Positions 1 to 8,990 of a DNA stretch of 64,000 nt are shown here, one piece after another. The notes under the pieces are model-generated. The model had not been told where the DNA came from. It made no database searches and was given only the letters and a program-made list of their open reading frames with translations. Location: assembly GCA_030429205.1 (NCBI GenBank), contig JAUICZ010000001.1, positions 1,292,806 to 1,356,805 on the forward strand. Reading direction: 5' to 3'. The first letter of the stretch is position 1. Every line of letters begins with the position of its first letter. The position numbers and the translations under genes are program-made. The DNA is from Bacteroidia bacterium (GTDB lineage Bacteria > Bacteroidota > Bacteroidia > Chitinophagales > Chitinophagaceae).

Positions 1-24
1 GGGCTACCAGTCCTTAATAAATAG

Positions 25-810
25 CTAAGATTTGAAACTGGAATTTTTAAGCTTCATTTTGGTGAAGATTTCAGTGATTTTTTGCTTGGTATGCAATGCA
101 AAATCAGCATTCATCATCCAGTCGTAGTATTGTGGTTGATCCGTAAATACTTGTTCTACTTTCTGTCCTTTGTATTTCCCAAAGTTAAAAACAGGGTGCC
201 CGTCTTTCAACACCATTCGGCGTGCATAGTCTACCAATCCCTCGCCACCGGTAAAGTTGTGCAGTGCCTTCATATCGTTTTCAAGGTCACTATATTTATC
301 CAGCTGAGCTTGTAGTACTTCTATAGTCGCTTCCGTGTCGGCCTCTGCGCTATGGGCATTTTCTAAGCTCTTGTTACAATAGAATTCATATGCTGCACTC
401 AAAGTACGCGCCTCCATTTTGAAGAAGATCTGCTGTACATCTACAAAGCTGCGTTCTGTAAAGTCTACAGTCACATCTGCACGTAGAAACTCTTCTGCCA
501 ATACCGGTATATCAAATCTGGTTGCATTATAACCACCCAGGTCGCAACCTTTCATCCACTCATATAGCTCTTTTGCTATTTGTTTAAAGGTTGGGCTACT
601 TGCCACATCTTCATCGGTTATGCCATGTATTTCTGTTGAGCTGGCAGGTATGGGTATTGTTGGGTTGATGCGTTTAATATACTTGTCTTTGCTGCCATTG
701 GGGTTCATCTTTATCAGTGCCAGTTCTACTATTCTGTCTTTAGCGGTATCAGTACCTGTAGTTTCCAGATCGAAAAAGATGATAGGTCGTTTCAGCGCAA
801 GTTCAGCCAT
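25..810 (-). CDS. DnaQ-like 3'-5' exonuclease with C-terminal DUF3820-like tail
   Basis: A 261-residue protein with the three motifs of a DEDDh exonuclease: ExoI FFDLETTGT near residues 12-20 (D14, E16), ExoII around GGYNATRFDIPVL, and ExoIII HSAEADTEAT with the H-x4-D pattern. This fold removes nucleotides from 3' ends of DNA, as in the DNA polymerase III epsilon subunit. The last 70 residues (NFGKYKGQKVEQV, DWMMNADF) resemble the small domain appended to many stand-alone Bacteroidota exonucleases. It lies 12 bp downstream of mpl on the same strand, so the two are probably co-transcribed. Whether it proofreads or acts in repair cannot be read from sequence. Confidence 0.88.
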   Translation of the reverse strand: MAELALKRPIIFFDLETTGTDTAKDRIVELALIKMNPNGSKDKYIKRINPTIPIPASSTEIHGITDEDVASSPTFKQIAKELYEWMKGCDLGGYNATRFDIPVLAEEFLRADVTVDFTERSFVDVQQIFFKMEARTLSAAYEFYCNKSLENAHSAEADTEATIEVLQAQLDKYSDLENDMKALHNFTGGEGLVDYARRMVLKDGHPVFNFGKYKGQKVEQVFTDQPQYYDWMMNADFALHTKQKITEIFTKMKLKNSSFKS

Positions 811-822
811 TACTATGTGTTT

Positions 823-2190
823 TTACTTAATACGCTGCGAACATACGGTTTTCCAATCAATTCCGTCGAATGTGCCGGAGCTCATCAGCAATAAACATAC
901 AGGTTTGGTGCTGTTATTTAATAATTGTGTAACATGTTGCTCCAGCTCGCTTTTGTTATCTACAACTGTTAATCCATTTGTATTAAAATGTTGTGCTACC
1001 TCTTCTTTCTTTAACTCAGGCAGGCCTTTAAGGTCTATGGCATGGTGGCTGAAGTACACTACGGCATCGTCAGCACTATGCATACTGCCGTTGTATTCTT
1101 TTAAAAATTCTTCACTCAAGCTGCTGTATGTGTGTAGTTCAAAGCAGGCTATCAGCTGATGGTTCGCATATGCATCTCTTACCGCATTGAGCGTTGCTTT
1201 TAGTTTAGAAGGGGCGTGCGCAAAATCCCTAAATACAGTTAATTGCTCTTCATCAATCACCTTTTCTAAACGGCGTGCTGCACCTGTAAAGTCTTTTATA
1301 GCCTTGTAACAGTCTGCCCTGCTCACCCCCAGCTCTTCACATACTGCAAATGCGGCCTGCATATTCAGCAGGTTATGCGCCCCGAATACAGATACCTCAA
1401 CATCGCCATGCTCTGTTTCCAGCACAGGTTGCTCGTTGTTATAATGATATTTTGGTGTTTGGTATGGGGTGGCTTTCAGGTGTTGAGCAGATGATGCTAC
1501 TACTGCTTTAACCTCTTCGTCTTCATTATTATAGTATATAGGCACATCTTTTTCTATGCCTTGCAGGTATTGCTCAAACTGGTTGCGGTATATTTCGTAT
1601 GTGGGGAATACATTGATATGGTCCCACGCAATACCGCTTAATACCGTAATGTGGGGATGGTAGAAGAATACTTTCGGCTTCTTCTCAATGACTGAAGCGG
1701 GATATTCATCACCTTCCAGTAAAATAACTGGGGCATCTGTAAGTTGTACAGATTGGCTGAATCCTTGCACTTTGGCACCTACCAGATAATCGAACTCAAT
1801 GTTTTGATTACGCAGTATATGCATGATCATAGATGTAATGGTAGTTTTACCATGGCTACCTGCTATTACCACCCGTTTTTTGTTTTTTGATACCTCGTAT
1901 ACGTATTCGGGAAAAGAATATATAGGTATGTTAATATTTTGAGCCGCTACCAGTTCCGGGTTGTCTGCTTTAGCGTGCATACCCAATACAATAGCATCTA
2001 AATCTTGTGTAATTCGTTCGGGGTGCCAACCTTCTGCATCGGGCAAAATGCCTGATTCTGAAAGGTTTGTACGTGCCGGGTCGTTAATTTCATCGTCGCT
2101 GCCGGTTACAATATGCCCTTGTCTGTGTAGTGCTAAAGCCAGCTGGTGCATTACCGCACCGCCGATAGCTATAAAGTGTATGCGCTTCAT
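823..2190 (-). CDS. mpl: UDP-N-acetylmuramate:L-Ala-gamma-D-Glu-mDAP ligase (Mpl)
   Basis: A 455-residue Mur ligase. The N-terminus has the dinucleotide-fold-like loop HFIAIGGAVMHQLA found in MurC/Mpl, the ATP-binding P-loop AGSHGKTTITSM lies near residues 111-122, and EGDEYPAS and GAARRLE are in the Mur ligase middle and C-terminal domains. Mpl joins recovered murein tripeptide to UDP-MurNAc in the cytoplasm, recycling peptidoglycan. MurC is the paralogue to exclude; the GGAVMHQLA and LLEGDEYP variants favour Mpl. The gene is followed at 12 bp by the exonuclease gene and is divergent from a micro-lipoprotein gene. Confidence 0.88.
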   Translation of the reverse strand: MKRIHFIAIGGAVMHQLALALHRQGHIVTGSDDEINDPARTNLSESGILPDAEGWHPERITQDLDAIVLGMHAKADNPELVAAQNINIPIYSFPEYVYEVSKNKKRVVIAGSHGKTTITSMIMHILRNQNIEFDYLVGAKVQGFSQSVQLTDAPVILLEGDEYPASVIEKKPKVFFYHPHITVLSGIAWDHINVFPTYEIYRNQFEQYLQGIEKDVPIYYNNEDEEVKAVVASSAQHLKATPYQTPKYHYNNEQPVLETEHGDVEVSVFGAHNLLNMQAAFAVCEELGVSRADCYKAIKDFTGAARRLEKVIDEEQLTVFRDFAHAPSKLKATLNAVRDAYANHQLIACFELHTYSSLSEEFLKEYNGSMHSADDAVVYFSHHAIDLKGLPELKKEEVAQHFNTNGLTVVDNKSELEQHVTQLLNNSTKPVCLLLMSSGTFDGIDWKTVCSQRIK

Positions 2191-2200
2191 TAAATTTTAT

Positions 2201-2208
2201 TATCTTCG
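2201..2208 (+). promoter_or_regulatory. candidate Bacteroidota -7 element
   Basis: TATCTTCG differs by one base from the Bacteroidota -7 consensus TAnnTTTG and lies 47 bp before the micro-lipoprotein ATG, in the spacer divergent from mpl. No convincing -33 TTG was found at the usual distance, so this is a weak call. Confidence 0.3.
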
Positions 2209-2254
2209 TTTGAAATATAAGGGACGATTAAATTTATTTAACAAGGTAAACAAA

Positions 2255-2392
2255 ATGCAAAAAAACTCAACAATGAATCGTGTAGTAGCAGTGATAGCCA
2301 TTGTAGCAATGGTAGTGATGACCGCAGCTTCTTGTACATCTACAAGCAAATATGGTTGCCCTAATAAGTTAGAGGCGCCATCTTCTCTGTAA
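2255..2392 (+). CDS. 45-residue micro-lipoprotein of unknown function
   Basis: The ATG at 2255 gives a 45-residue peptide: a short basic start, a hydrophobic helix VVAVIAIVAMVVMTAAS, a lipobox-like TAASC, and a short exported tail TSTSKYGCPNKLEAPSSL. Type II signal peptidase would leave a mature lipoprotein of about 20 residues. The frame is open further upstream into mpl on the other strand, but only this part looks real, because the signal peptide starts here, a -7-like box precedes it, and a strong terminator follows at 2458. Function is unknown; the KYGCP tail is, from memory, seen in short Bacteroidota lipoproteins. Confidence 0.7.
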   Translation: MQKNSTMNRVVAVIAIVAMVVMTAASCTSTSKYGCPNKLEAPSSL

Positions 2393-2457
2393 TTCTCAAT
2401 ACCATTTAATGCTGTTTTGTAAGTGATTTAATATCATTTACCAGACTGTGGTACATA

Positions 2458-2492
2458 AAAAAACAGGAGGCGGATACCGTCTCCTGTTTTTT
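2458..2492. terminator. bidirectional intrinsic terminator
   Basis: Long hairpin: AAAAAACAGGAG at 2458-2469 pairs with CTCCTGTTTTTT at 2481-2492, and CGG (2471-2473) pairs with CCG (2477-2479) around an ATA loop. A/T runs on both sides let it end both the micro-lipoprotein transcript and the converging beta-barrel gene. Confidence 0.9.
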
Positions 2493-2513
2493 ATTAAGTA
2501 TTAAGTCATGTTT

Positions 2514-3140
2514 TTATTTGAAGGCAAAACCTACGTGAACTTGTATGGTATTGTTCTTCCATGTTTCGCTGGTAGGCATGCTGTTCAGGTCTGATAGCCC
2601 GAAAGTATAGCGTACACCAGCATTTAACTTCAAAGGTAGTTTTAACCACAATCCCACAACTCCGGACATATTTGCTGTCTTAAAGAAGTTATCCGGGTCT
2701 TTTACCATATTGTCTTTATCCTTTACAGAAATTTGCTGCGTGTATTGAGGCCCAAGCTGAATTACGGCATTACCAAACAACTTTAAATTCAAAAGTATAG
2801 GCACGCTTATATGACTTACAGAAAAGCTCCCGTTGTTAGAGGTGTCTTTCAAATCGTTCAGAACAGGTGATATTTTGTTTAGGTTGTACAACCTGTCTCC
2901 CTGAGCGGTAAATGTGCTGTTGCTGTATATGGCTTCTATTTGACCACCAATTTTTTTAACACCTGCACTAAAGAAAAGACCACCATGCAAGCCACTGCGG
3001 TAACCACCTGTCCAGGTATTACCCGACAGCTTTGAAAAATTAGCACCACCCTTTATACCGACATGAATATCTAAAGGACCCGGCTGTGCGAAAGACAATA
3101 CCGGTAAAAGCAAGGCTGATAATAGTATTAGTTTTTTCAT
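2514..3140 (-). CDS. outer membrane beta-barrel protein (PorT-like)
   Basis: A 208-residue secreted protein with a clear signal peptide (MKKLILLSALLLPVLSFAQ, cleavage after AQ). The rest alternates amphipathic strands and turns, contains GIKGGANFSKLSG near the mature N-terminus and LNAGVRYTFGLSDL near the end, and finishes with HVGFAFK, an aromatic C-terminus typical of barrels inserted by the Bam complex. This pattern matches the outer membrane beta-barrel / PorT-like family of Bacteroidota. Ligand and role cannot be assigned. It stands alone, converging on the micro-lipoprotein with a shared terminator. Confidence 0.8.
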   Translation of the reverse strand: MKKLILLSALLLPVLSFAQPGPLDIHVGIKGGANFSKLSGNTWTGGYRSGLHGGLFFSAGVKKIGGQIEAIYSNSTFTAQGDRLYNLNKISPVLNDLKDTSNNGSFSVSHISVPILLNLKLFGNAVIQLGPQYTQQISVKDKDNMVKDPDNFFKTANMSGVVGLWLKLPLKLNAGVRYTFGLSDLNSMPTSETWKNNTIQVHVGFAFK

Positions 3141-3188
3141 TGTTTTGAATTTTTAAATCTATGCAAAGTTATTAAAGCTTGTTGAATA

Positions 3189-4790
3189 TTAGCATTCAGA
3201 GATCATCAGAAACTGGTTTTTTAATGGCTGTATGTGCTTGTACAGCATCTTAATAAAACCATCACCGTATATAGTATAGTAGCTGATGAAGTTCTCTTGT
3301 CGCTCTTGCAGGCTATCTTTGGGGAATAGCCCTTGTTTTAAACGTGCTACGCGTTGCAGGTCTACATCCATATTGCGCTTTTCTGCACGCAGCATTTTTT
3401 GCTCTAAAACTTTAATCTGGTAGTTGATCTTAGTTATTACTGCCTCAGCAGATGAAGATAAGGTATTGTCTACCTGTTCGGCTTTTTCTTTCAGCTTGTT
3501 TAGCAGCTCCTCAATAGCCATTTGCTCTTCATCCAGCGTAAGGTGTTTCTCTGTATTCTTGTGTGCAAAGTGCTTTTTCAACTCATCTTCTTTCATGAAG
3601 ATCTGCTCGTCAGTTAATTCCAGCTGTTCTTGCAGGTCGTTATACTTTTTCTCTGCCCATAGTACAGACTGACGTAGCAGTATAGCAGGGTAGAACACTT
3701 TATAATGCGCAAACACCGTTTTTAGTTGAAACCAATAGGCCACCTCTGCACCACCACCTATAAATGCTACATCGGGTAACAGGCGTTCCTGTAATAATCC
3801 TCTTAGTATCACATTCGGGCTGAAATGCTCTGGGTGGCTCTTTAGCTCATTTAATAATTCATCTTTACTCCACGATATGTCGGTGTTCAACACCACCCAT
3901 TTATCATCCTGTCGCTCTATACGTTCACGCACATCACCTTTTAAATAAAACAGGTTGATGAAGCGCGGGTATGCCTGTGCTTTATATTGTTCGGCTAGTA
4001 TGCCCGCCTGTTGGCTAACCAGTGTGTTGGCTGTGTGGTTGATAAGATCGTCTTCAAAAATATCTACCACTTGTTGCTTCACTGCTGCGTCATCGGGGTC
4101 GAACACCACTAAACCGTAATGACCAAACAACTCGTTTACTAAATGTCTGGTAGCCGCTGCAATATTCTTCTTCCCCTGGTAAGCTTCTGTTATCAGCTCT
4201 TTTAGCTTTTCTGTATGCTCGTTGGGCGGACCCAGCTTTGTGAATAGCTTATTTAATAAAGGCTTCAGGCTTTTAGTGTCCATTCTGCCTACAGCCCCTG
4301 TTTGTCCGTTAGCATCCCATACATATTGCTCGTCTGCATACCTGAACTTGCCCAACTCATCGAGATCGTTATCTTCACTACCCATAAAGTATACAGGCAC
4401 AAAATGTTTGTCTGCATGCTTTTGGTTCAGCTCGTCTGTCAGTTTTATGGCATGTACTATTTTGTAGATAAAGTATAAATACCCCGTCAGTAAATTGGGC
4501 TGGTGCGCTGTGCAGATGGTAAATGTATTGTCGTTACCAAGTGCAGCTATATTATTTTCCAACTGTTCAGAGGTATTATGACCACTGTACTGGTTGCGAA
4601 GTATGGATACCAACGCCGCTCTGTCTACAGGAAAATCAGTTCGTTTGGCAATAGCTTGTTCAATACCGGTATTATCCGGTGCAAATTGGTAAAAAGCGTT
4701 CAATGCTTTATTGCTGTCCAGGTAATCCGTCACCAGCGGCGAGTAATATCCTGTTTGCTTGTATGGTATGTATGTAACCTTACAGTCCAA
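3189..4790 (-). CDS. bshC: bacillithiol biosynthesis cysteine-adding enzyme BshC
   Basis: A 533-residue protein of normal BshC length. Family blocks visible include TAHQPNLLTGYLYFIYK near residue 93, HFVPVYFMGSEDNDLDELG, FDPDD, ILRGLLQERLLPDVAFIGGGAEVAYW and a coiled-coil region rich in E and K at about 390-470. BshC adds cysteine to glucosaminyl-malate in the last step of bacillithiol synthesis in the cytoplasm, and its presence is typical of Bacteroidota as well as Firmicutes. BshA and BshB are not in the window, as is usual for unlinked bsh genes. It is divergent from radC. Confidence 0.93.
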   Translation of the reverse strand: MDCKVTYIPYKQTGYYSPLVTDYLDSNKALNAFYQFAPDNTGIEQAIAKRTDFPVDRAALVSILRNQYSGHNTSEQLENNIAALGNDNTFTICTAHQPNLLTGYLYFIYKIVHAIKLTDELNQKHADKHFVPVYFMGSEDNDLDELGKFRYADEQYVWDANGQTGAVGRMDTKSLKPLLNKLFTKLGPPNEHTEKLKELITEAYQGKKNIAAATRHLVNELFGHYGLVVFDPDDAAVKQQVVDIFEDDLINHTANTLVSQQAGILAEQYKAQAYPRFINLFYLKGDVRERIERQDDKWVVLNTDISWSKDELLNELKSHPEHFSPNVILRGLLQERLLPDVAFIGGGAEVAYWFQLKTVFAHYKVFYPAILLRQSVLWAEKKYNDLQEQLELTDEQIFMKEDELKKHFAHKNTEKHLTLDEEQMAIEELLNKLKEKAEQVDNTLSSSAEAVITKINYQIKVLEQKMLRAEKRNMDVDLQRVARLKQGLFPKDSLQERQENFISYYTIYGDGFIKMLYKHIQPLKNQFLMISEC

Positions 4791-4864
4791 AATCTGTTTC
4801 TGAATTAAGTGCTAAGGTAAAATTACCTGTTGAATTATAACTTATAAGCCTATAAACAATGGCG

Positions 4865-4893
4865 TTTGTTTAACAAATAAACCTTTAGTTTAG
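4865..4893 (+). promoter_or_regulatory. candidate promoter of radC
   Basis: TTTG at 4865-4868 and TAGTTTAG at 4886-4893 resemble the Bacteroidota -33/-7 pair, with a 17-bp spacer (slightly short) and one mismatch in the -7. The downstream edge is 15 bp from the radC ATG, so the leader would be very short. Confidence 0.3.
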
Positions 4894-4908
4894 TTGCAAA
4901 CTATTACG

Positions 4909-5598
4909 ATGAACCAACCCAACAGCATCAAGAATTGGGCAGAAGATGAACGCCCCAGAGAAAAACTGCTGCATAAATCACCTGCTGCATTAACAGATGC
5001 AGAGCTGTTGGCGATACTCATATCCAGCGGTACAAAAGAACGTTCTGCGCTTGACCTTGCACGCGATATCTTACAATTAGCGAATAATAACCTGCACGAT
5101 CTGGGCAGGCTGGATGTGGCGGCATTGCAGCAACCCAAAGGTATTGGTGAAGCCAGAGCCATTACCATAGCCGCAGCATTGGAGCTGGGCAGACGCAGGC
5201 AGGCTGCTGCCGGAGTTACCCGCCCCGTTATCAAACAAAGTAAAGATGCTGCAGAGATACTGATACCATTGTTGCGCGATCTTGCGCACGAGGTGTTTTA
5301 TGTATTGTACCTCAACAACTCAAACAAAGTCATCCGTTCTGAAAATATAGGTAAGGGCGGGCTGAACAGTACTGTGGCGGACATACGCATCATCCTCAAA
5401 AACACCTTGCTGAACAATGCTACCAAAATAATAGTAGGGCATAACCACCCGTCGGGCAATCTAAAAGCAAGCAGAGAAGATATAGCCATGACAATGAAGC
5501 TGAAAGAGTCTGCAAACATGATGGACATTAAGCTGCTGGACCATATTATTGTTGGTGGAAATGATTATTGCAGTATGGCCGATGATGGGCTGATTTAG
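4909..5598 (+). CDS. radC: DNA repair protein RadC family (JAMM/MPN+ domain)
   Basis: Start chosen at ATG 4909 (NQPNSIKNWAEDERPREKLL follows, the usual RadC N-terminus); a TTG 15 bp earlier is also in frame but less likely. The 229-residue protein has an N-terminal helix-hairpin-helix section (LADLGRLDVAALQQPKGIG style) and a C-terminal JAMM metal-binding motif GHNHPSGNLKASREDI. The family is named for DNA repair, but its true biochemical role is unsettled. It is a chromosomal copy of normal length and not of the short phage/plasmid type. Confidence 0.92.
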   Translation: MNQPNSIKNWAEDERPREKLLHKSPAALTDAELLAILISSGTKERSALDLARDILQLANNNLHDLGRLDVAALQQPKGIGEARAITIAAALELGRRRQAAAGVTRPVIKQSKDAAEILIPLLRDLAHEVFYVLYLNNSNKVIRSENIGKGGLNSTVADIRIILKNTLLNNATKIIVGHNHPSGNLKASREDIAMTMKLKESANMMDIKLLDHIIVGGNDYCSMADDGLI

Positions 5599-5647
5599 TG
5601 TCTTGTTTATTGTATATTGCGGCGACTAAAGCAATAACGAGCTATAA

Positions 5648-6634
5648 ATGCTAAAAATAGGTGTATTTGGCGCAGGCCATTTAGGTAAGATTCACATCAG
5701 CCAATGGAAAGAAGTAGAAGGCATTGAGTTTGTCGGTTTTTTCGATCCCGATGCCTCGAAGGCTGCAGCCGCAGCGCAAGAGTATGGTGTACAGAGCTAT
5801 GCCAGTATAGACCAGCTGATTGAGGATACTGATGCACTGGATATTGTTTCTACTACCATCACCCACTACGAGATAGCTAAAAAATGCCTGCAGGCAGGTA
5901 AACACATATTTATAGAAAAGCCGTTGGCGCAGTCGTTAGAAGAAGCCCAAGAGCTGGTACACCTGGTAAAAGAAGCCAATGTAAAATGTCAGGTAGGGCA
6001 TGTAGAGCGCTACAACCCCGCATACCTTGCGTTGGAAGAACAGAAGCTGCAACCCATGTTTATAGAGGCGCACAGGCTGGCACAGTTCAACCCAAGGGGT
6101 ACAGATGTATCTGTAATACTAGACCTGATGATTCATGATATTGATATTGTGATGCATTTGGTAAAATCTCCGGTAAGACGCATATCTGCCAGTGGGGTAT
6201 CTGTAGTGAGCGAATCTGCAGACATTGCGAATGCGAGAATAGAGTTTGATAACGGGTGTGTGGCCAACCTTACATCCAGCAGAATATCTATGAAGAAGAT
6301 GCGTAAAATGCGCCTTTTTCAAAAAGACGCCTACATCGGCATAGATTTTTTAGAAAAAAAGACAGAAATAATACAATTAAAAGAGGCAGATGCTCCTAAA
6401 GGGCAATTTGACTTGCCTATAGAAGTGCCGAGCGGTGAACGTAAAACACTATCGGTACAAATGCCTGATGTTAAGCCTGTTAACGCTATCAGGATGGAAC
6501 TGCAAGAGTTTGCAGACGCAATTAAAAACGATACAGATGTTCGTGTTTCTGTATATGATGGCTACCAGGCTATGGATGTAGCCCATCAAATACTAAAGAA
6601 AATGAGCCAACACAACGAACTTCACAGCGTTTAG
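5648..6634 (+). CDS. Gfo/Idh/MocA family NAD(P)-dependent oxidoreductase
   Basis: A 328-residue protein beginning with a Rossmann nucleotide-binding loop (IGVFGAGHLGKIH), followed by the family signature EKPLAQSLEEAQELV near residue 95 and a substrate domain with HVERYNPAY and DLMIHDIDIVMHL. Members oxidise or reduce sugars and sugar nucleotides with NAD(P). The next two genes (lipoprotein, polyprenyl glycosylphosphotransferase) follow with small gaps, so it may act on a UDP-sugar for surface polysaccharide; that role is inferred from context only. Confidence 0.88.
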   Translation: MLKIGVFGAGHLGKIHISQWKEVEGIEFVGFFDPDASKAAAAAQEYGVQSYASIDQLIEDTDALDIVSTTITHYEIAKKCLQAGKHIFIEKPLAQSLEEAQELVHLVKEANVKCQVGHVERYNPAYLALEEQKLQPMFIEAHRLAQFNPRGTDVSVILDLMIHDIDIVMHLVKSPVRRISASGVSVVSESADIANARIEFDNGCVANLTSSRISMKKMRKMRLFQKDAYIGIDFLEKKTEIIQLKEADAPKGQFDLPIEVPSGERKTLSVQMPDVKPVNAIRMELQEFADAIKNDTDVRVSVYDGYQAMDVAHQILKKMSQHNELHSV

Positions 6635-6654
6635 CACAATATTTGAGGGTAAAA

Positions 6655-7560
6655 ATGCGTTTTCAACGTAAGCAGTTTAGATTTATTGCACAGATGAGGT
6701 TAAATATTTTGTTATTGTTTATATCCTTTTCAATAGGGATAGTGGGGTGTGATGTCATCAACCCGTCTGAACCGGTACCGACATACGTCAAAATAGACAG
6801 TTTTAGTTTCAAACAAACCAAGCCACAGGAAGAAGGCCCGGTATCTACCGCCATTACCAGTGTGTGGATGTATTATAATAACGACCCCGTTGGTGTTTTT
6901 GATTTACCATGTAATGTGCCTGTGATAACAGAAGGTGATCAGGGTATTATATCTGTAGCGCCTGCAATTGCGCTAAATGGTTTATACGACCTGCAGCCGC
7001 AGTATACTTTCTACTCTTTTGATACTGTGACATTAAAAACCAATCCGGGTAATGTATTTGAATATACACCTACTACCAGCTACATAACATCGGCAGTATT
7101 TCAGTACAAAGAAGATTTTGAACTGGGCAACTCTTTTAGCCCATACATAGAAGGGGCTATTGGCGATACCTCTATAGTACAAACAAGTGACGCTACTAAA
7201 GTACACTCCGGCAGCAGATCAGGGTATATATATGTAGACAAAACCAACACTTACTCAGAGATCATTACAACTTCTCCCTTTGATATTACAGATGGTGAAG
7301 CTTATCTTGAACTAAATTATAAATGCTCCATACCTTTTGAAATAGGTATGTATAATACACTGGATAACGGGTTTGAAGCACTCAGCTATTTTGTTGGTGT
7401 CAACCCTACCGGTACCTGGAAGAAGATATATATAGATTTAGCCACCTATACATCTACTTACCTGGGTAAAGATTTTAAGCTCCTGATAAAATGCGGTTTA
7501 CCAGACGGATACTCTGATGGCTATGTATTGTTAGACAACATTAAAGTAGTTTCATTTTAA
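6655..7560 (+). CDS. hypothetical lipoprotein with C-terminal jelly-roll-like domain
   Basis: The preferred start is ATG 6655; ATG 6694 would give a shorter and cleaner signal peptide (MRLNILLLFISFSIGIVGC). Lipobox IVGC predicts lipidation. The mature protein has an N-terminal part of unknown type and, from about residue 155, a beta-rich section (SGSRSGYIYVDKTNTYSE, AYLELNYKC, YVLLDNIKVV) that looks like a carbohydrate-binding-module-like jelly roll, in which a 'damaged' beta strand set ends in the LLDNIKV motif. It sits between an oxidoreductase and a sugar-phosphate transferase, 5 bp before the latter, suggesting a role at the cell surface linked to polysaccharide. No named family is recognised. 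Confidence 0.7.
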   Translation: MRFQRKQFRFIAQMRLNILLLFISFSIGIVGCDVINPSEPVPTYVKIDSFSFKQTKPQEEGPVSTAITSVWMYYNNDPVGVFDLPCNVPVITEGDQGIISVAPAIALNGLYDLQPQYTFYSFDTVTLKTNPGNVFEYTPTTSYITSAVFQYKEDFELGNSFSPYIEGAIGDTSIVQTSDATKVHSGSRSGYIYVDKTNTYSEIITTSPFDITDGEAYLELNYKCSIPFEIGMYNTLDNGFEALSYFVGVNPTGTWKKIYIDLATYTSTYLGKDFKLLIKCGLPDGYSDGYVLLDNIKVVSF

Positions 7561-7565
7561 ACTAA

Positions 7566-8990
7566 ATGCGCCTTACCGGACTTAAAAGAACAGCTGTAAA
7601 AAGGCTACTGCTATTAGATTATATAGCGGCGCTTGGCGCTTGGCTGTTGTTTTGGGGATACAGGCATTATGTATTGGGCGATCTGGACTCTTGGTTTGCC
7701 TTTGGGCAGTTTTCTATAAAAGATTACTTTATGAGCCTGGTAGTAATACCGGGTAGTTGGCTACTGCTGTACATGATGTCGGGGACGTATTTTGACCTGT
7801 ACAGAAAATCCCGTCTGGACGAGATCAACAGAACACTTATTTCCTGCATATTGGGTAGTGTCATCATATCGATACTGATATTTGCTAACGATGCCGCAGA
7901 CTACTCTTACTTTATAAAGATCACGGGTAGGTACTTGTTTATACATACAGCAGCTACTTTGTTTTTACGCATGTTGTTGTTGAACCATGTTAAAAGCAAT
8001 TTGATAGAAGGGAAGGTAGGTTTTAATACACTTGTTATTGGTGGCAATAAGCAGGCAATTGACATTTACCAAAAAGTGAAGAATAGCCCCAAAGTATTGG
8101 GTAACATCTTCAAAGGGTTCATCTACTCTAACAAAGAGAATGGTAATGGCATGAGCCGGCATTTACCACAGCTGGGACATTTAAATGAGTTTGAGCAGAT
8201 AATTGATGAGCACGAGATAGAAGAGGTGATTGTAGCAGTAGACTCATCGGAACACCATTTGCTGGAGAATATACTGACACGCCTAAGCTACCGCCCTGTG
8301 GTAGTGAAGATACAGCCGGACTTATATGATATCCTTTCAGGATCAGTAAAAACCAGCAATGTGTATGATGCGGTACTGATACATATTTACCCCAACCTGA
8401 TGCCAGATTGGCAACGTGTTTGTAAAAGGGTTATTGATATATTCGCATCTTTATTTGCATTGGTGATATTGTCTCCTTTGTATTTGTTTGCAGCATTGCG
8501 TGTAAGGACATCGTCTAAAGGGCCTATTATATACAGGCAACTAAGGGTGGGTTTATTTGGTAAGCCGTTTTACATTTACAAGTTCCGCTCTATGTATACA
8601 GATGCAGAACAGAACGGCCCTGCATTGTCCAGCGAAGAAGATACGCGCATTACACCTTGGGGTAAGTTTATGAGGAAGTGGCGCATAGATGAGCTGCCGC
8701 AATTTGTAAACATACTGCTGGGTGATATGAGCCTTGTAGGACCAAGACCCGAACGTCAGTATTTTATAGACAAGATCATAGAAACACACCCGCACTATAA
8801 ATACCTGCACAAGGTAAAACCGGGGCTAACATCCTGGGGTATGGTACAGTTTGGCTATGCAGAGAATGTAGACGAGATGATAGAGCGTATGAAGTACGAC
8901 CTGCTGTACATCGAGAACTGCTCTCTGATGCTGGACTTCAAGATCATGATGTATACCCTAATTGTACTCTTCCAGGGTCGTGGGAAATAG
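7566..8990 (+). CDS. exopolysaccharide biosynthesis polyprenyl glycosylphosphotransferase
   Basis: A 474-residue polyisoprenyl-phosphate hexose-1-phosphate transferase. Four or five hydrophobic segments lie in the first 150 residues, then a nucleotide-fold linker (TLVIGGNKQAIDIYQK), another membrane helix, and the catalytic bacterial sugar transferase domain with YRQLRVGLFGKPFYIYKFRS, WRIDELPQFVNIL and SLVGPRPE. It starts lipid-linked glycan synthesis by moving sugar-1-phosphate from a nucleotide sugar to undecaprenyl phosphate. Its 3' end overlaps the converging folC by 33 bp. No other glycosyltransferase or flippase gene is nearby. Confidence 0.92.
   Translation: MRLTGLKRTAVKRLLLLDYIAALGAWLLFWGYRHYVLGDLDSWFAFGQFSIKDYFMSLVVIPGSWLLLYMMSGTYFDLYRKSRLDEINRTLISCILGSVIISILIFANDAADYSYFIKITGRYLFIHTAATLFLRMLLLNHVKSNLIEGKVGFNTLVIGGNKQAIDIYQKVKNSPKVLGNIFKGFIYSNKENGNGMSRHLPQLGHLNEFEQIIDEHEIEEVIVAVDSSEHHLLENILTRLSYRPVVVKIQPDLYDILSGSVKTSNVYDAVLIHIYPNLMPDWQRVCKRVIDIFASLFALVILSPLYLFAALRVRTSSKGPIIYRQLRVGLFGKPFYIYKFRSMYTDAEQNGPALSSEEDTRITPWGKFMRKWRIDELPQFVNILLGDMSLVGPRPERQYFIDKIIETHPHYKYLHKVKPGLTSWGMVQFGYAENVDEMIERMKYDLLYIENCSLMLDFKIMMYTLIVLFQGRGK

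Noticed and set aside
620-1159. A 179-codon plus-strand frame opposite the exonuclease and mpl genes
   Set aside because: Antisense to two well-conserved genes and without any recognisable domain.
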